DNA of 64,000 nt from JAWSVE01 sp050633885 (GTDB lineage: Bacteria > Pseudomonadota > Gammaproteobacteria > Pseudomonadales > Cellvibrionaceae). Below the pieces are notes generated by a model. The model was not told the DNA's origin. It saw nothing but the letters and a program-made list of their open reading frames with translations, and did no database searches. Shown here piece after piece: positions 19,130-28,495 of the stretch. The translations under genes were made by a program, and so were the position numbers. The stretch lies in the NCBI GenBank assembly GCA_050633885.1, contig JBOEHK010000004.1, positions 1 through 64,000 on the forward strand, read 5' to 3'. Position 1 is the stretch's first letter, and each line of letters begins with the position of its first letter.

Positions 19130-20755
19130 ATGACCAGATATATATTCGTAACCGGTGGTGTTGTTTCCTCGTTGGGCAAAGGTATTGCATCGGCTTCTCT
19201 TGGCGCTATTCTTGAATCACGCGGTTTAAAAGTCACCATTCTAAAACTAGATCCTTATATCAATGTTGACCCTGGAACAATGAGCCCTTTTCAACACGGT
19301 GAAGTTTTTGTTACCGAGGATGGAGCAGAAACTGATTTGGATTTGGGGCATTACGAAAGATTCTTACGAACGCGTATGACTCGTCGAAATAATTTCACGA
19401 CAGGTCGCGTATACGAAACAGTCTTAAGAAAAGAACGTCGCGGTGATTATCTTGGTGGCACTGTTCAAGTTATTCCTCATATTACAGATGAAATTAAACG
19501 CCGAATAATTGAAGGTGGAAAAGATTACGATGTGGCGCTTGTCGAAATTGGTGGAACAGTGGGTGATATTGAATCCCAACCTTTTCTGGAAGCTGTTCGT
19601 CAATTGCGTGTTGAGCTTGGTCCTAAGCAGACACAATTAATTCACCTCACACTTGTTCCCTATATTGCAACAGCAGGAGAAACAAAAACCAAACCCACAC
19701 AGCATTCGGTTAAAGAGTTGCGGTCGATTGGTTTGCAACCAGATGTTTTATTGTGTCGCTCTGAAATTACTGTTGATGAAGATTCAAGACGTAAAATTGC
19801 ACTGTTTACTAATGTTGCTTTTGAAGCAGTAGTGCCTCTGTCTGATGCGAAAACTATATTCTCAATACCTCGCCTTTTGCATGAATACAACCTTGATCAA
19901 ATTATTTTAGAGAATTTTGGTTTGGAAGCTAATCCAGCCGATTTAAGCGAATGGGATCGTGTTGCAGAAGCAAAGCTTAACCCTACGAAAGAAGTCACAA
20001 TTGCCATGGTCGGTAAATACATGGACTTATTGGATGCTTATAAATCGTTAAACGAAGCGTTAGAGCATGCCGGTATTTTTAAGCATACCAAGGTTAACTT
20101 TGTTCATATTAATGCTGAAGATATTGAAGAGCAGGGCATTGATCAATTAAAAAGAGTCGACGGAATTTTAGTACCGGGTGGATTTGGAGAGCGTGGACTA
20201 GAAGGGAAACTGATGTCTGTTCGCTTTGCACGTGAAAATAATATTCCTTACCTCGGTATTTGTTTGGGTATGCAAGTTGCTGTTATCGAATTTGCAAGAA
20301 ATGTCGCCGGTATGCCTAAAGCAAATAGCACCGAGTTCGATAAAGGAACGCCGAACCCCGTGATTGGTTTAATCACAGAATGGATCAGTGAGAGTGGCGA
20401 TGTTATCTCGCGTGATGAATCTTCTGACCTCGGCGGTACAATGCGCTTAGGCGCGCAAGAATGTCGGCTCGCTGCTGGTTCAAAAGTGCAAGAAATTTAT
20501 GGTGAAGATAGTGTTTCTGAGCGTCACCGACACCGCTACGAAGTCAATAATAATTATGTCGACCGCTTACAAAAAGCGGGTTTACGAATAGGAGGCTGGT
20601 CGACAGATGATGCGTTGGTTGAGGTTGTTGAATTGCCCGATCATCCTTGGTTTGTTGCGTGTCAATTTCATCCGGAGTTTACTTCGACTCCAAGAGATGG
20701 GCACCCATTATTTTCGAGTTTTATTGATGCTGCACTGGCGCAATCAGAAAAATAA
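19130..20755 (+). CDS. pyrG: CTP synthase
   Basis: A 541-residue glutamine-hydrolysing CTP synthase that aminates UTP to CTP. The synthetase domain (about residues 1-265) starts TRYIFVTGGVVSSLGKGI and holds the phosphate-binding and UTP-site residues; the glutamine amidotransferase domain (about 290-540) carries the nucleophile near residue 378 in YLGICLGMQ and the partner residues in CQFHPEF. Length matches the family. It is followed by kdsA and eno on the same strand with gaps of 78 and 48 bp, the order seen in many gammaproteobacteria. Confidence 0.98.
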   Translation: MTRYIFVTGGVVSSLGKGIASASLGAILESRGLKVTILKLDPYINVDPGTMSPFQHGEVFVTEDGAETDLDLGHYERFLRTRMTRRNNFTTGRVYETVLRKERRGDYLGGTVQVIPHITDEIKRRIIEGGKDYDVALVEIGGTVGDIESQPFLEAVRQLRVELGPKQTQLIHLTLVPYIATAGETKTKPTQHSVKELRSIGLQPDVLLCRSEITVDEDSRRKIALFTNVAFEAVVPLSDAKTIFSIPRLLHEYNLDQIILENFGLEANPADLSEWDRVAEAKLNPTKEVTIAMVGKYMDLLDAYKSLNEALEHAGIFKHTKVNFVHINAEDIEEQGIDQLKRVDGILVPGGFGERGLEGKLMSVRFARENNIPYLGICLGMQVAVIEFARNVAGMPKANSTEFDKGTPNPVIGLITEWISESGDVISRDESSDLGGTMRLGAQECRLAAGSKVQEIYGEDSVSERHRHRYEVNNNYVDRLQKAGLRIGGWSTDDALVEVVELPDHPWFVACQFHPEFTSTPRDGHPLFSSFIDAALAQSEK

Positions 20756-20833
20756 TCTCGTTTTTTATTCGATGAATAATGATTGAAATAATCAAGCTAA
20801 GTCATATAAATTTAAATAACAGCGAGTTAATCA

Positions 20834-21685
20834 GTGAGCCAAAAACAACTAAGTATTGGAAATTTTAACGTGGGCAATAATTTGCCCATTGCTATTTTTG
20901 GCGGTGTTAATGTACTTGAGTCAAAAGAGTTGGCGTTTACAGTGGCGGAGAAATTCTTAGAGGTCTGCCAAAAATTATCTTTACCCTATATATTTAAAGC
21001 TTCTTTTGATAAAGCAAACCGCTCCTCAATACATTCATACCGAGGTCCAGGTTTGGAAGAAGGGCTGAATATATTAGCCGCCGTAAAAGAAGAATTTTCA
21101 GTTCCGTTAATAACCGATGTTCATGAGCCAGAGCAAGCAGTACTTGCCGCTGAGGTTTGTGATGTTATTCAGCTGCCTGCGTTTTTAGCGAGGCAAACTG
21201 ATCTCGTTGAAGCGATGGCAAAAACGGGTGCGGTGATTAATATTAAAAAACCTCAGTTTATTAGCCCTCCTCAAATGGGAAATATCGTCGAAAAATTTGC
21301 TGAATGTGGTAATGATAAAGTCATGCTTTGTGAGCGAGGCAGTTGTTTTGGCTACGACAATTTAGTTGTGGATATGCTGGGTTTTCGGACGATGAAACAA
21401 GTAAGTGCCGGTGCTCCTTTAATTTTTGATGTCACTCATGCGCTACAATGTCGCGATCCTAGCGGATCGGCTTCAGGCGGCAGAAGAGAACAAACGGCTG
21501 AGCTTGCAAGAGCGGCTATTGCAGTAGGAGTAGCTGGCTTATTTTTAGAAACGCATCCAAATCCGGATGTGGCAAAGTGCGATGGTCCGAGTGCATTACC
21601 TCTCGATAAATTAGAAGGTTTTTTATCGCAAGTAAAAATTGTCGATGATGTGGTGAAGCATTTGCCACCATTAGAAATTAAATAA
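20834..21685 (+). CDS. kdsA: 3-deoxy-8-phosphooctulonate (KDO-8-phosphate) synthase
   Basis: A 283-residue TIM-barrel enzyme that condenses phosphoenolpyruvate with arabinose 5-phosphate to make KDO-8-phosphate for lipopolysaccharide. Recognisable segments are IFGGVNVLESKELA, FKASFDKANRSSIHSYRGPG, TDVHEPEQA, the DVTHALQ segment and LFLETHPNPDVAKCDGPSALP. It starts with GTG at 20834. The Cys of the CERG motif (MLCERGSCFGYDNL) is present, as in both metal-dependent and metal-independent forms. It lies between pyrG and eno, its usual place. Confidence 0.97.
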   Translation: MSQKQLSIGNFNVGNNLPIAIFGGVNVLESKELAFTVAEKFLEVCQKLSLPYIFKASFDKANRSSIHSYRGPGLEEGLNILAAVKEEFSVPLITDVHEPEQAVLAAEVCDVIQLPAFLARQTDLVEAMAKTGAVINIKKPQFISPPQMGNIVEKFAECGNDKVMLCERGSCFGYDNLVVDMLGFRTMKQVSAGAPLIFDVTHALQCRDPSGSASGGRREQTAELARAAIAVGVAGLFLETHPNPDVAKCDGPSALPLDKLEGFLSQVKIVDDVVKHLPPLEIK

Positions 21686-21733
21686 CAAATTTATAGATAA
21701 TTATTTTAGTTATGTGTCAGTGGAGATTAAGTA

Positions 21734-23023
21734 ATGACAAAAATTTTGGAAGTTAAAGCATTTGAAGTATTAGATAGTCGCGGGAATCCGACGGTTAATG
21801 CTGATGTGATTTTAGAGAGTGGTATTGTGGGTTCTGCTTGTGCGCCTTCTGGGGCGTCAACAGGATCACGTGAAGCGCTCGAATTAAGAGACGGCGATAA
21901 AACGCGTTATTTAGGGAAAGGTGTTTTAACCGCGGTGAATAATATCAATACAACGATCAATGCGTTATTAAAGGGTAAAAATGTTTCGGATCAGCGTGCT
22001 CTTGACACTCTTATGATCGAAGCTGATGGCACTGAAAACAAAGCGAAACTTGGTGCGAATGCAATTTTAGCGGTTTCCCTCGCGGCTGCTAAAGCAGCCG
22101 CAGCAGATAAAAACATCCCGTTGTATCAACACATTGCTGACATCAATGGCACTCCCGGTAAGTATTCGATGCCTGTGCCGATGATGAACATTATCAATGG
22201 TGGTGAGCATGCGGATAACAATGTTGATATTCAAGAATTCATGATCCAGCCAGTTAAAGCGCCTACCTTTTCTGAAGCTTTACGACAAGGCGCTGAAATT
22301 TTTCATCAGCTGAAAAAAGTATTGGGTGATGCAGGGTTAAGTACGGCGGTGGGTGATGAGGGTGGCTTTGCACCTAACCTGCCTTCAAATGAAGGTGCAA
22401 TTACAGTCATTGCTGAAGCTGTTGAAAAGGCGGGGTACAAATTGGGTGATAATATTACTTTAGCATTAGATTGCGCTTCTTCTGAATTTTATAAAGATGG
22501 TCAGTATGACCTAGCTGGAGAAGGAAAAGTATTTTCTGCTGAAGGCTTTGCCGATTATCTTGCTGATCTATCTAAAAAATATCCCATTCTTTCTATTGAA
22601 GACGGCATGGATGAAAGTGATTGGGATGGTTGGAAAATCCTAACAGAAAAAATTGGCGACACAGTACAGTTAGTCGGTGATGATTTATTTGTAACAAATA
22701 CCAAAATATTAAAACGCGGTATCGATGAAAAAATCGGTAATTCTATTTTAATTAAATTCAATCAGATAGGCTCGCTTACTGAAACACTAGATGCTATTAA
22801 AATGGCACAGGATGCAGGTTTTACAGCTGTTATTTCACATCGTTCAGGTGAAACAGAGGATACGACAATTGCCGATTTAGCAGTGGCGACATCAGCGGGT
22901 CAAATTAAAACCGGCTCGTTATGCCGTTCTGATCGAGTTGCTAAGTATAATCGTCTTCTACGTATTGAAGCAGAGCTTGGCGATCTAGCACCTTATCGTG
23001 GCATTGCTGAATTCAAGGCGTAA
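21734..23023 (+). CDS. eno: Enolase
   Basis: A 429-residue glycolytic enzyme converting 2-phosphoglycerate to phosphoenolpyruvate; in gammaproteobacteria it is also a structural part of the RNA degradosome. The sequence shows the N-terminal EVLDSRGNPTVNADV, the loop GASTGSREALELRDGD, the metal ligands in LALDCASSEF, SIEDGMDESDWDGW and VGDDLFVTN, and the C-terminal SHRSGETEDTTIADLAV with the catalytic lysine region IKFNQIGS just before. Start ATG at 21734 follows a GGAG-type site. Confidence 0.98.
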   Translation: MTKILEVKAFEVLDSRGNPTVNADVILESGIVGSACAPSGASTGSREALELRDGDKTRYLGKGVLTAVNNINTTINALLKGKNVSDQRALDTLMIEADGTENKAKLGANAILAVSLAAAKAAAADKNIPLYQHIADINGTPGKYSMPVPMMNIINGGEHADNNVDIQEFMIQPVKAPTFSEALRQGAEIFHQLKKVLGDAGLSTAVGDEGGFAPNLPSNEGAITVIAEAVEKAGYKLGDNITLALDCASSEFYKDGQYDLAGEGKVFSAEGFADYLADLSKKYPILSIEDGMDESDWDGWKILTEKIGDTVQLVGDDLFVTNTKILKRGIDEKIGNSILIKFNQIGSLTETLDAIKMAQDAGFTAVISHRSGETEDTTIADLAVATSAGQIKTGSLCRSDRVAKYNRLLRIEAELGDLAPYRGIAEFKA

Positions 23024-23026
23024 AAA

Positions 23027-23332
23027 ATGAAATGGGTCATTGCTGTCCTACTAATTATTATTGCCTATCTACAATATCGATTGTGGATAGGTGAGGGCAG
23101 CATAGCCGAAGTAGTTAGCCTTCAAGATAAAATAACTGTTCAGCAAAATGAAATTTCTGAGTTAGAAGAACGCAATCGTATTCTTGGTTTAGAAGTGACA
23201 GAATTAAAAACGGGCGTAAAGACAATAGAAGAGCGTGCTAGAACAGAAATGGGCATGATCAAAAAAGGTGAAACTTTTTATATTGTTGTCGATGAAGAAG
23301 ACTTACCCTCACCACAAAAAAAATCCAAATGA
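23027..23332 (+). CDS. ftsB: Cell division protein FtsB
   Basis: A 101-residue bitopic membrane protein: one N-terminal membrane helix (residues about 1-20), a coiled coil (about 30-65, SLQDKITVQQNEISELEERN) and a short periplasmic tail with ARTEMGMIKKGETFY, which is the family signature. FtsB forms the FtsQLB complex that activates septal peptidoglycan synthesis. It begins three bases after the eno stop and overlaps the ispD start by four bases, so the three are translationally linked. Confidence 0.96.
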   Translation: MKWVIAVLLIIIAYLQYRLWIGEGSIAEVVSLQDKITVQQNEISELEERNRILGLEVTELKTGVKTIEERARTEMGMIKKGETFYIVVDEEDLPSPQKKSK

Positions 23333-24084
23333 ATCGCTCTCCACGTTATTGGCTCGTTGTTCCCGCTGCTGGTATTGGCTCACGTTTCAATTCAGACACA
23401 CCAAAACAATATTTATCACTTGCTGGAAAAACTGTACTTGAGAATACACTCCATCATTTTTTAAGTGATGAAAAAATTGAAAGAATTTTTTTGACTCTCA
23501 ATCCAAATGATTCACATTGGAAAACGCTTTCCACCAGTCATCACTCTAAAGTTGAGGTTGTAGAAGGTGGAGAGGATCGTCATATTTCCGTTTTCAATGC
23601 TCTAAAAGTGTTAAAAGAAATAGCGGATAGTGAAGATTTTGTTCTTGTGCATGATGCGGCAAGGCCTTGTATCACCCCTTCAGATATAGACTCATTAATA
23701 GAATCAACAAAAGATCATGCTGTGGGTGGTTTGCTGGGAGCTCCAGTCACCGATACCTTAAAAAATGTTGGATTTGAACCGTTATCTAATACCGATACGG
23801 AAGAGAAACCTTTATCGAAACCAGTTGTTTTAAATACAATTAATCGACAAACAACATGGTCAGCGTATACCCCTCAAATTTTTCGCTTTCGGATACTTTA
23901 TGAGGCGCTACGAACATTGGTTAAATCAGAAACCTCTGTGACGGATGAATCGATGGCAATCGAATATGCCGGCTATCAACCACTTTTGGTAAAAGGGCGA
24001 AGCGATAATATAAAAGTAACGGTGCCAGAAGATTTAGACATGGCTGAAAAAATTCTTGAAAGTCATCGTAAAAATTTTAGCTAA
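23329..24084 (+). CDS. ispD: 2-C-methyl-D-erythritol 4-phosphate cytidylyltransferase
   Basis: A 251-residue enzyme of the MEP isoprenoid pathway, attaching CMP to methylerythritol phosphate. The nucleotide-binding start VVPAAGIGSRFNSDTPKQYL, the GGEDRHISVFNAL segment, VHDAARPCI and the C-terminal IKVTVPEDLDMAE are all present. The ATG overlaps the ftsB stop (ATGA arrangement). It is separate from ispF rather than fused to it. Confidence 0.97.
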   Translation: MNRSPRYWLVVPAAGIGSRFNSDTPKQYLSLAGKTVLENTLHHFLSDEKIERIFLTLNPNDSHWKTLSTSHHSKVEVVEGGEDRHISVFNALKVLKEIADSEDFVLVHDAARPCITPSDIDSLIESTKDHAVGGLLGAPVTDTLKNVGFEPLSNTDTEEKPLSKPVVLNTINRQTTWSAYTPQIFRFRILYEALRTLVKSETSVTDESMAIEYAGYQPLLVKGRSDNIKVTVPEDLDMAEKILESHRKNFS

Positions 24085-24125
24085 CGATCAATGGTGATTT
24101 TAGACAAGCGTAACTGAGGTTTTAA

Positions 24126-24623
24126 ATGCGAATAGGGCAAGGCTTTGATGTTCATAAATTTGGCGAGGGTGACAAGATTATCCTTGGCGGTGTTGTCATC
24201 CCGCATAAACGAGGCCTTATTGCTCATTCTGATGGTGATGTTTTACTGCATTCGCTCTGCGACGCATTGTTAGGTGCTTCAGGTCTTGGTGATATTGGCC
24301 AACATTTCCCTGATAATGACCCTCAATATAAAAATGCAGATAGTCGGTCGTTACTGCGAATGGTAGCGTCAAAGATTCAGGCGAAAGGCTGGCTGGTGGT
24401 GAATTGTGATAATACAATCATCGCGCAACAACCGCGAATGATGAATCATATTCCCAATATGGAGAAAAACATTGCAGAGGACCTGTCTGTCGATCCATCG
24501 AATGTTAATGTAAAAGCGACTACCACAGAAATGTTAGGTTTTACTGGAAGAGAAGAAGGTATAGCTGTGCAATCAATTGTATTGCTAAAAAAAAATAACA
24601 ATACAGCAGGTTCTAGCCTTTAA
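24126..24623 (+). CDS. ispF: 2-C-methyl-D-erythritol 2,4-cyclodiphosphate synthase
   Basis: A 165-residue MEP-pathway enzyme. Zinc ligands are visible as Asp8 and His10 in GFDVHKF and His42 in LHSLCDALLGA; SDGDVLLHSL, DIGQHFPD and the C-terminal ATTTEMLGFTGREEGIA confirm the family. It follows ispD after 41 bp and precedes truD after 33 bp. Confidence 0.97.
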   Translation: MRIGQGFDVHKFGEGDKIILGGVVIPHKRGLIAHSDGDVLLHSLCDALLGASGLGDIGQHFPDNDPQYKNADSRSLLRMVASKIQAKGWLVVNCDNTIIAQQPRMMNHIPNMEKNIAEDLSVDPSNVNVKATTTEMLGFTGREEGIAVQSIVLLKKNNNTAGSSL

Positions 24624-24656
24624 TTTTTCTATAATATTTTATAACGTGAAACTGAC

Positions 24657-25652
24657 ATGTCATCTCAAACAAATTACCCATTAGATTTTGCTTATGCTTA
24701 TGGGACGCCGACGTCAACAGCGTTTTACCGTGTTGAAATTGATGATTTTAGTGTTCGCGAAAACCTAGGCTTTACCCCTGAGGGAGAAGGGGAGCATTTG
24801 TATGTTCATGTCAAAAAAAGAAATCAGAATACTCAATGGGTAGCTAAAGAAATAGCAAAGTTTGTCGGTGTTTCTCCTAGGGATGTCGGTTTCTGTGGTC
24901 TTAAAGATCGTTTCGCTGAGACTTCACAGTGGTTCAGTATTTACACACCTAAAAAAAAGGCCGTTGATTGGAGTCAATTTCTCATTGAGGGAGTAAGCGT
25001 TATTACGTCAACACGACATGCTTTTAAATTAAAGCCCGGTATGCATGAGTTTAATCACTTTTCTATTACGCTTAGAAACATAGAATACAATGACGACCTT
25101 CAAATAAGATTAGAAAAAATTAAGGAAGGTGTGCCAAATTATTTTGGCGATCAACGTTTTGGTATCGATGGAAATAATTTGCTACAAGCCGAATCGTTAT
25201 TGATTCGTAGGCAACCGATAAAAAATAAAAAATTAAGGGGGCTAATTATCTCTGCGGCACGTTCTTATTTATTTAATACCGTATTATCAAAAAGAGTTGA
25301 AAGTGAAAATTGGAAAACGAGTATATCTGGAGAACCAGAAAAGTTTTCATCTGCGCCCATGTGGGGAAGAGGGCGTCCGTTGTCTTTTGATCAAGCGTTA
25401 GAATTCGAGTCAGAGTCGCTCGCATCACTTAATGAATTGGCTAATGGTCTTGAGCATGTAGGCTTGAAACAGGAGAGACGCCAATTGGTTTGTATTCCTC
25501 AGACGTTGACGTACTCAAAAGAAAAAAATGATCAAATTAATTCTAATTTTAAAGAGAGTTTGACTTTGACTTTCAGTTTACCTCCGGGGCAGTACGCGAC
25601 AAGCGTCTTACGCGAAATAGCTTTAATTGAAAACTATCAATATAGAACGTAA
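24657..25652 (+). CDS. truD: tRNA pseudouridine(13) synthase TruD
   Basis: A 331-residue pseudouridine synthase acting on U13 of tRNA-Glu. The catalytic aspartate sits in GFCGLKDRFAETSQWF (about residue 81), preceded by FSVRENLGFTPEGEGEHLYV and followed by NYFGDQRFG and LPPGQYATSVLREI, all family hallmarks. The last codons lie inside a short tandem repeat array that begins at 25641, so the C-terminal residues QYRT may not be ancestral. Confidence 0.96.
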   Translation: MSSQTNYPLDFAYAYGTPTSTAFYRVEIDDFSVRENLGFTPEGEGEHLYVHVKKRNQNTQWVAKEIAKFVGVSPRDVGFCGLKDRFAETSQWFSIYTPKKKAVDWSQFLIEGVSVITSTRHAFKLKPGMHEFNHFSITLRNIEYNDDLQIRLEKIKEGVPNYFGDQRFGIDGNNLLQAESLLIRRQPIKNKKLRGLIISAARSYLFNTVLSKRVESENWKTSISGEPEKFSSAPMWGRGRPLSFDQALEFESESLASLNELANGLEHVGLKQERRQLVCIPQTLTYSKEKNDQINSNFKESLTLTFSLPPGQYATSVLREIALIENYQYRT

Positions 25653-25705
25653 AGATAGAATTTGAAAATATAGAACTTAAATATAGAACCTGAAAATATA
25701 GCGCT
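25641..25705 (+). repeat. Degenerate 13-15 bp tandem repeat at the truD-pcm junction
   Basis: About four imperfect copies of TATAGAACxTxAAA follow one another, beginning inside the last truD codons and ending about 110 bp before pcm. The position is where surE lies in many relatives. The copies differ by 1-3 bases and one is shortened at its start. Confidence 0.6.
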
Positions 25706-25817
25706 ATGTTCGAGATAGAAAAGGCATAAGCCAAGCTTGGCTGACAGCTAATTGCTTGTGATATAGTGCGCCGCTAATTCACAGAAATTTAAATGTTATA
25801 GCTTGGAGCGTACAAGA

Positions 25818-26492
25818 GTGTCGAAGTTGAATTTATCGGGTATTGGAATGACATCGGAAAGAACCCGAATGAGATTAATTGATCGTTTGCGTGAGCAAGG
25901 GGTCAGTAACAGCCAAGTACTCGACATTGTACGAGAAACTCCGCGCCATCTTTTTTTAGATGAAGCACTTTCTCATAGAGCCTACGAAGACAGCGCCCTT
26001 CCTATCGGTTACGGACAAACATTATCACAGCCTTACATTGTTGCTCGTATGACAGAAATTTTGTTAGCAGCAGCGAAGAAAGTTGATCGAGTATTAGAAA
26101 TCGGGACTGGGTCAGGGTACCAAACAGCAATTCTAGCTCAGTTGGTTGGAGACGTTTATTCTGTTGAGAGAATAAGGCCGCTACAAGAAAAGGCGAGGAG
26201 CAGGATGAGGCAGCTGGGTTTAAGGAATATCTATTTCAAACATGCCGATGGTGGTTTAGGTTGGCCAGAAAAGGCTCCCTATGATGCTATTTTAAGTGCG
26301 GCTGCTCCAAGAGAGATTCCTCAAGAACTACTTAATCAATTAGGTCCCAATGGAGTTTTAGTTATTCCTGTGGGTGACGACTCTGCTCAATCATTAACGC
26401 TAGCCGTTCGTGATGGAGACAGCGATGATTTTATCATTAACAAAGTAGAGCCAGTGAAATTCGTACCTCTCTTATCGGGTGTGACACGTTAA
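25818..26492 (+). CDS. pcm: Protein-L-isoaspartate O-methyltransferase
   Basis: A 224-residue SAM-dependent enzyme that repairs isoaspartyl residues in aged proteins. The SAM motif VLEIGTGSGYQTAILAQL lies near residue 80, preceded by ALPIGYGQTLSQPYIVARMT and followed by YDAILSAAAPREIP, as in the family. The GTG at 25818 was chosen because GGAG lies nine bases upstream; a TTG at 25803 is in frame but its own site would be absent. In many gammaproteobacteria surE precedes pcm; here it is missing and the gene stands 150 bp after truD. Confidence 0.96.
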   Translation: MSKLNLSGIGMTSERTRMRLIDRLREQGVSNSQVLDIVRETPRHLFLDEALSHRAYEDSALPIGYGQTLSQPYIVARMTEILLAAAKKVDRVLEIGTGSGYQTAILAQLVGDVYSVERIRPLQEKARSRMRQLGLRNIYFKHADGGLGWPEKAPYDAILSAAAPREIPQELLNQLGPNGVLVIPVGDDSAQSLTLAVRDGDSDDFIINKVEPVKFVPLLSGVTR

Positions 26493-26598
26493 AGGCACTC
26501 TATAAAGTGCTGTTGGAGAGTGAGCGAGAAAAATACATCCCCTGTATGAATTGCGTTCTTACAGATACGGTACCGATATAAATTTGAAGTGTTAAGTT

Positions 26599-27531
26599 AT
26601 GAATATCAATAAGTTAAAGCATTATCTTCTAGTGTTTTCTAAAGGAGTGGCGATGGGCGCTGGTGATGTAGTCCCTGGTGTCTCTGGTGGTACTATTGCT
26701 TTTATTACAGGAATCTATGAAGAACTGATTGATTCGCTTAAATCTATTAACCTTGAAGCCGTAAAAATACTATTCTCAAAAGGCATCCCAGCAGCTTGGG
26801 ATCATATCAATGGGACTTTCTTGTTGAGCTTGTTTTCAGGTGTTTTGCTCAGCGTATTCTCATTAGCAAAGTTAATCGGTTTTTGTCTTGAGAATTATCC
26901 CGTATTGGTTTGGTCTTTTTTCTTTGGGCTAGTTTGCGCTTCTATTATCTACATACTTAAACAAATCAATAAATGGACTTTGGTCGAGATATCCGCACTT
27001 ATCATTGGTACCTCTTTGGCTTTAGCAGTCAGTTACCTTAAGCCGGCTCAATTGTCGTCAGATTGGTGGGTCATTATGCTTGCCGGCTCTGTTGCCATTT
27101 GTGCGATGATTTTGCCAGGTATTTCTGGTGCGTTTATCTTAGTTCTGCTGGGCCTTTATCCCGTTATACTTTCGGCGATTACCAGTTTCAATTTTATAAT
27201 ACTGCTATCTTTTACTTGCGGGTGCCTGTGCGGGTTGCTCGTTTTTTCTCACATATTATCTTGGTTACTCCATCATTTTCATAATTTGACATTGGCTCTG
27301 TTGACGGGATTTTTACTCGGCTCGCTCAATCTATTGTGGCCGTGGAAAAAAACCATAGAAACTTATACAAACCGTCATGGAGAACTTGTGCCTTTAATTC
27401 GTGAGAATATCTCTCCTATTTCATATTCTGAGTTATCAGGTTTGGACTCCTATTTAAGTTTTTCGATCGTATTTTTTATCATTGGCTTAGCGCTAGTGTT
27501 AGGGCTTGAGGCGTTAGGAAAAAAGAAATGA
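26599..27531 (+). CDS. DUF368 family membrane protein, PopT-type undecaprenyl-phosphate translocase
   Basis: A 310-residue protein with about eight membrane segments. The family signature GDVVPGVSGGTIAFITGIYE lies near residue 25, with a second related repeat ILPGISGAFILVLLGLYPV near 175, consistent with an inverted-repeat transporter fold. DUF368 proteins have been shown in other bacteria to recycle undecaprenyl phosphate across the cytoplasmic membrane for cell-wall synthesis; that role is transferred by family membership. It sits between pcm and nlpD, next to other envelope genes. Confidence 0.88.
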   Translation: MNINKLKHYLLVFSKGVAMGAGDVVPGVSGGTIAFITGIYEELIDSLKSINLEAVKILFSKGIPAAWDHINGTFLLSLFSGVLLSVFSLAKLIGFCLENYPVLVWSFFFGLVCASIIYILKQINKWTLVEISALIIGTSLALAVSYLKPAQLSSDWWVIMLAGSVAICAMILPGISGAFILVLLGLYPVILSAITSFNFIILLSFTCGCLCGLLVFSHILSWLLHHFHNLTLALLTGFLLGSLNLLWPWKKTIETYTNRHGELVPLIRENISPISYSELSGLDSYLSFSIVFFIIGLALVLGLEALGKKK

Positions 27532-27736
27532 TTTACATGACAAAAAGAGGCTTTTTTTACACCGTCGATACTACTAAAGTCGGATTTTTCTCAAAACACG
27601 TCACTTTTTAAGCATTTTCTATTACTTTTTATAGAAAAAATTACAATTAAAAAACATTTAAACTGATTCTTTTTGAATATATTAGTTTGTTTTTTGATCA
27701 CTGTAAGTTTTAACTGGCTGATAAGTCGGAGGAAGA

Positions 27737-28495
27737 ATGTTAAACCCTGCACTGATAAGAGTGGTCAATATTCTATCCACTATTCTGTTTTTGGCAGGTT
27801 GTAGCGGTCCAAAATATAAGGCGCCTCTGACTGATCTTAAGCAGCCCCCTTCCTATAAAATCACTTCACATACTGTTTCGAGTAATGAAACTTTGTATTC
27901 CATTGCTTGGCGTTATGGATTAGATGTGAAGGACTTAGCTTATACAAACAGCCTCAGAGCGCCATATATAGTCAAGCCCGGTCAACGATTGAACCTTGAC
28001 ACTAGAGCACGCCCTGCTCAGAAAATGAAAAAAGCGCCAAAAAAACGTGCAGTTGTGCAACGTTCAAAGAATAAGCCATTAGTTCCCCCCTCAAAAGTTA
28101 GACCTAGTCCGCAAAAATCTGAATTGCAATGGCGTTGGCCTGCTCGTGGTGTACTTGTGACAAAATTTGGTGAAAGACAAGCGCTTAGTAAGGGTATTGA
28201 TATCGCTGCTAAAAAGGGCGAGCCTGTATTTGCTGCTGAGTCAGGCTCTGTTGTTTATGCAGGGGACGGACTACGTGGTTATGGCAATCTCCTGATTGTA
28301 AAACACGAACAAAATTTTTTAAGTGCTTATGCTCATAATCATAAAATGTTTGTTGGAGAAGGAGATTCTGTTAAAGCTGGGCAGAAAATTGCCGAAATAG
28401 GTTCAAGTGGGACAGACAGAAACAAGCTTCACTTTGAAATACGTCAAGATGGTAACCCTGTAGATCCATTACAGCATTTACCAAGGAGGCAATAA
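27737..28495 (+). CDS. nlpD: NlpD-like lipoprotein, LysM plus degenerate M23 domain
   Basis: A 252-residue outer-membrane lipoprotein. Lipobox LAGC puts the lipid on Cys22. A LysM domain spans about 44-90 (HTVSSNETLYSIAWRYGLD), followed by a basic Lys/Pro/Arg linker and a C-terminal M23 domain (about 133-248). The first zinc-ligand site reads KGIDIA without the usual histidine, as in NlpD and EnvC, so it is probably an amidase activator (AmiC) rather than an enzyme. It lies just upstream of rpoS, the usual arrangement, and the rpoS promoter often lies inside nlpD. Confidence 0.93.
   Translation: MLNPALIRVVNILSTILFLAGCSGPKYKAPLTDLKQPPSYKITSHTVSSNETLYSIAWRYGLDVKDLAYTNSLRAPYIVKPGQRLNLDTRARPAQKMKKAPKKRAVVQRSKNKPLVPPSKVRPSPQKSELQWRWPARGVLVTKFGERQALSKGIDIAAKKGEPVFAAESGSVVYAGDGLRGYGNLLIVKHEQNFLSAYAHNHKMFVGEGDSVKAGQKIAEIGSSGTDRNKLHFEIRQDGNPVDPLQHLPRRQ

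Noticed and set aside
25729..25742. 14-bp perfect palindrome AGCCAAGCTTGGCT before pcm
   Set aside because: Short, single copy and without a T-run; could be chance or a weak hairpin, so not listed as a feature.
26494..26512. Hairpin GCACT/AGTGC after pcm as a terminator
   Set aside because: Only five pairs and no T-run.
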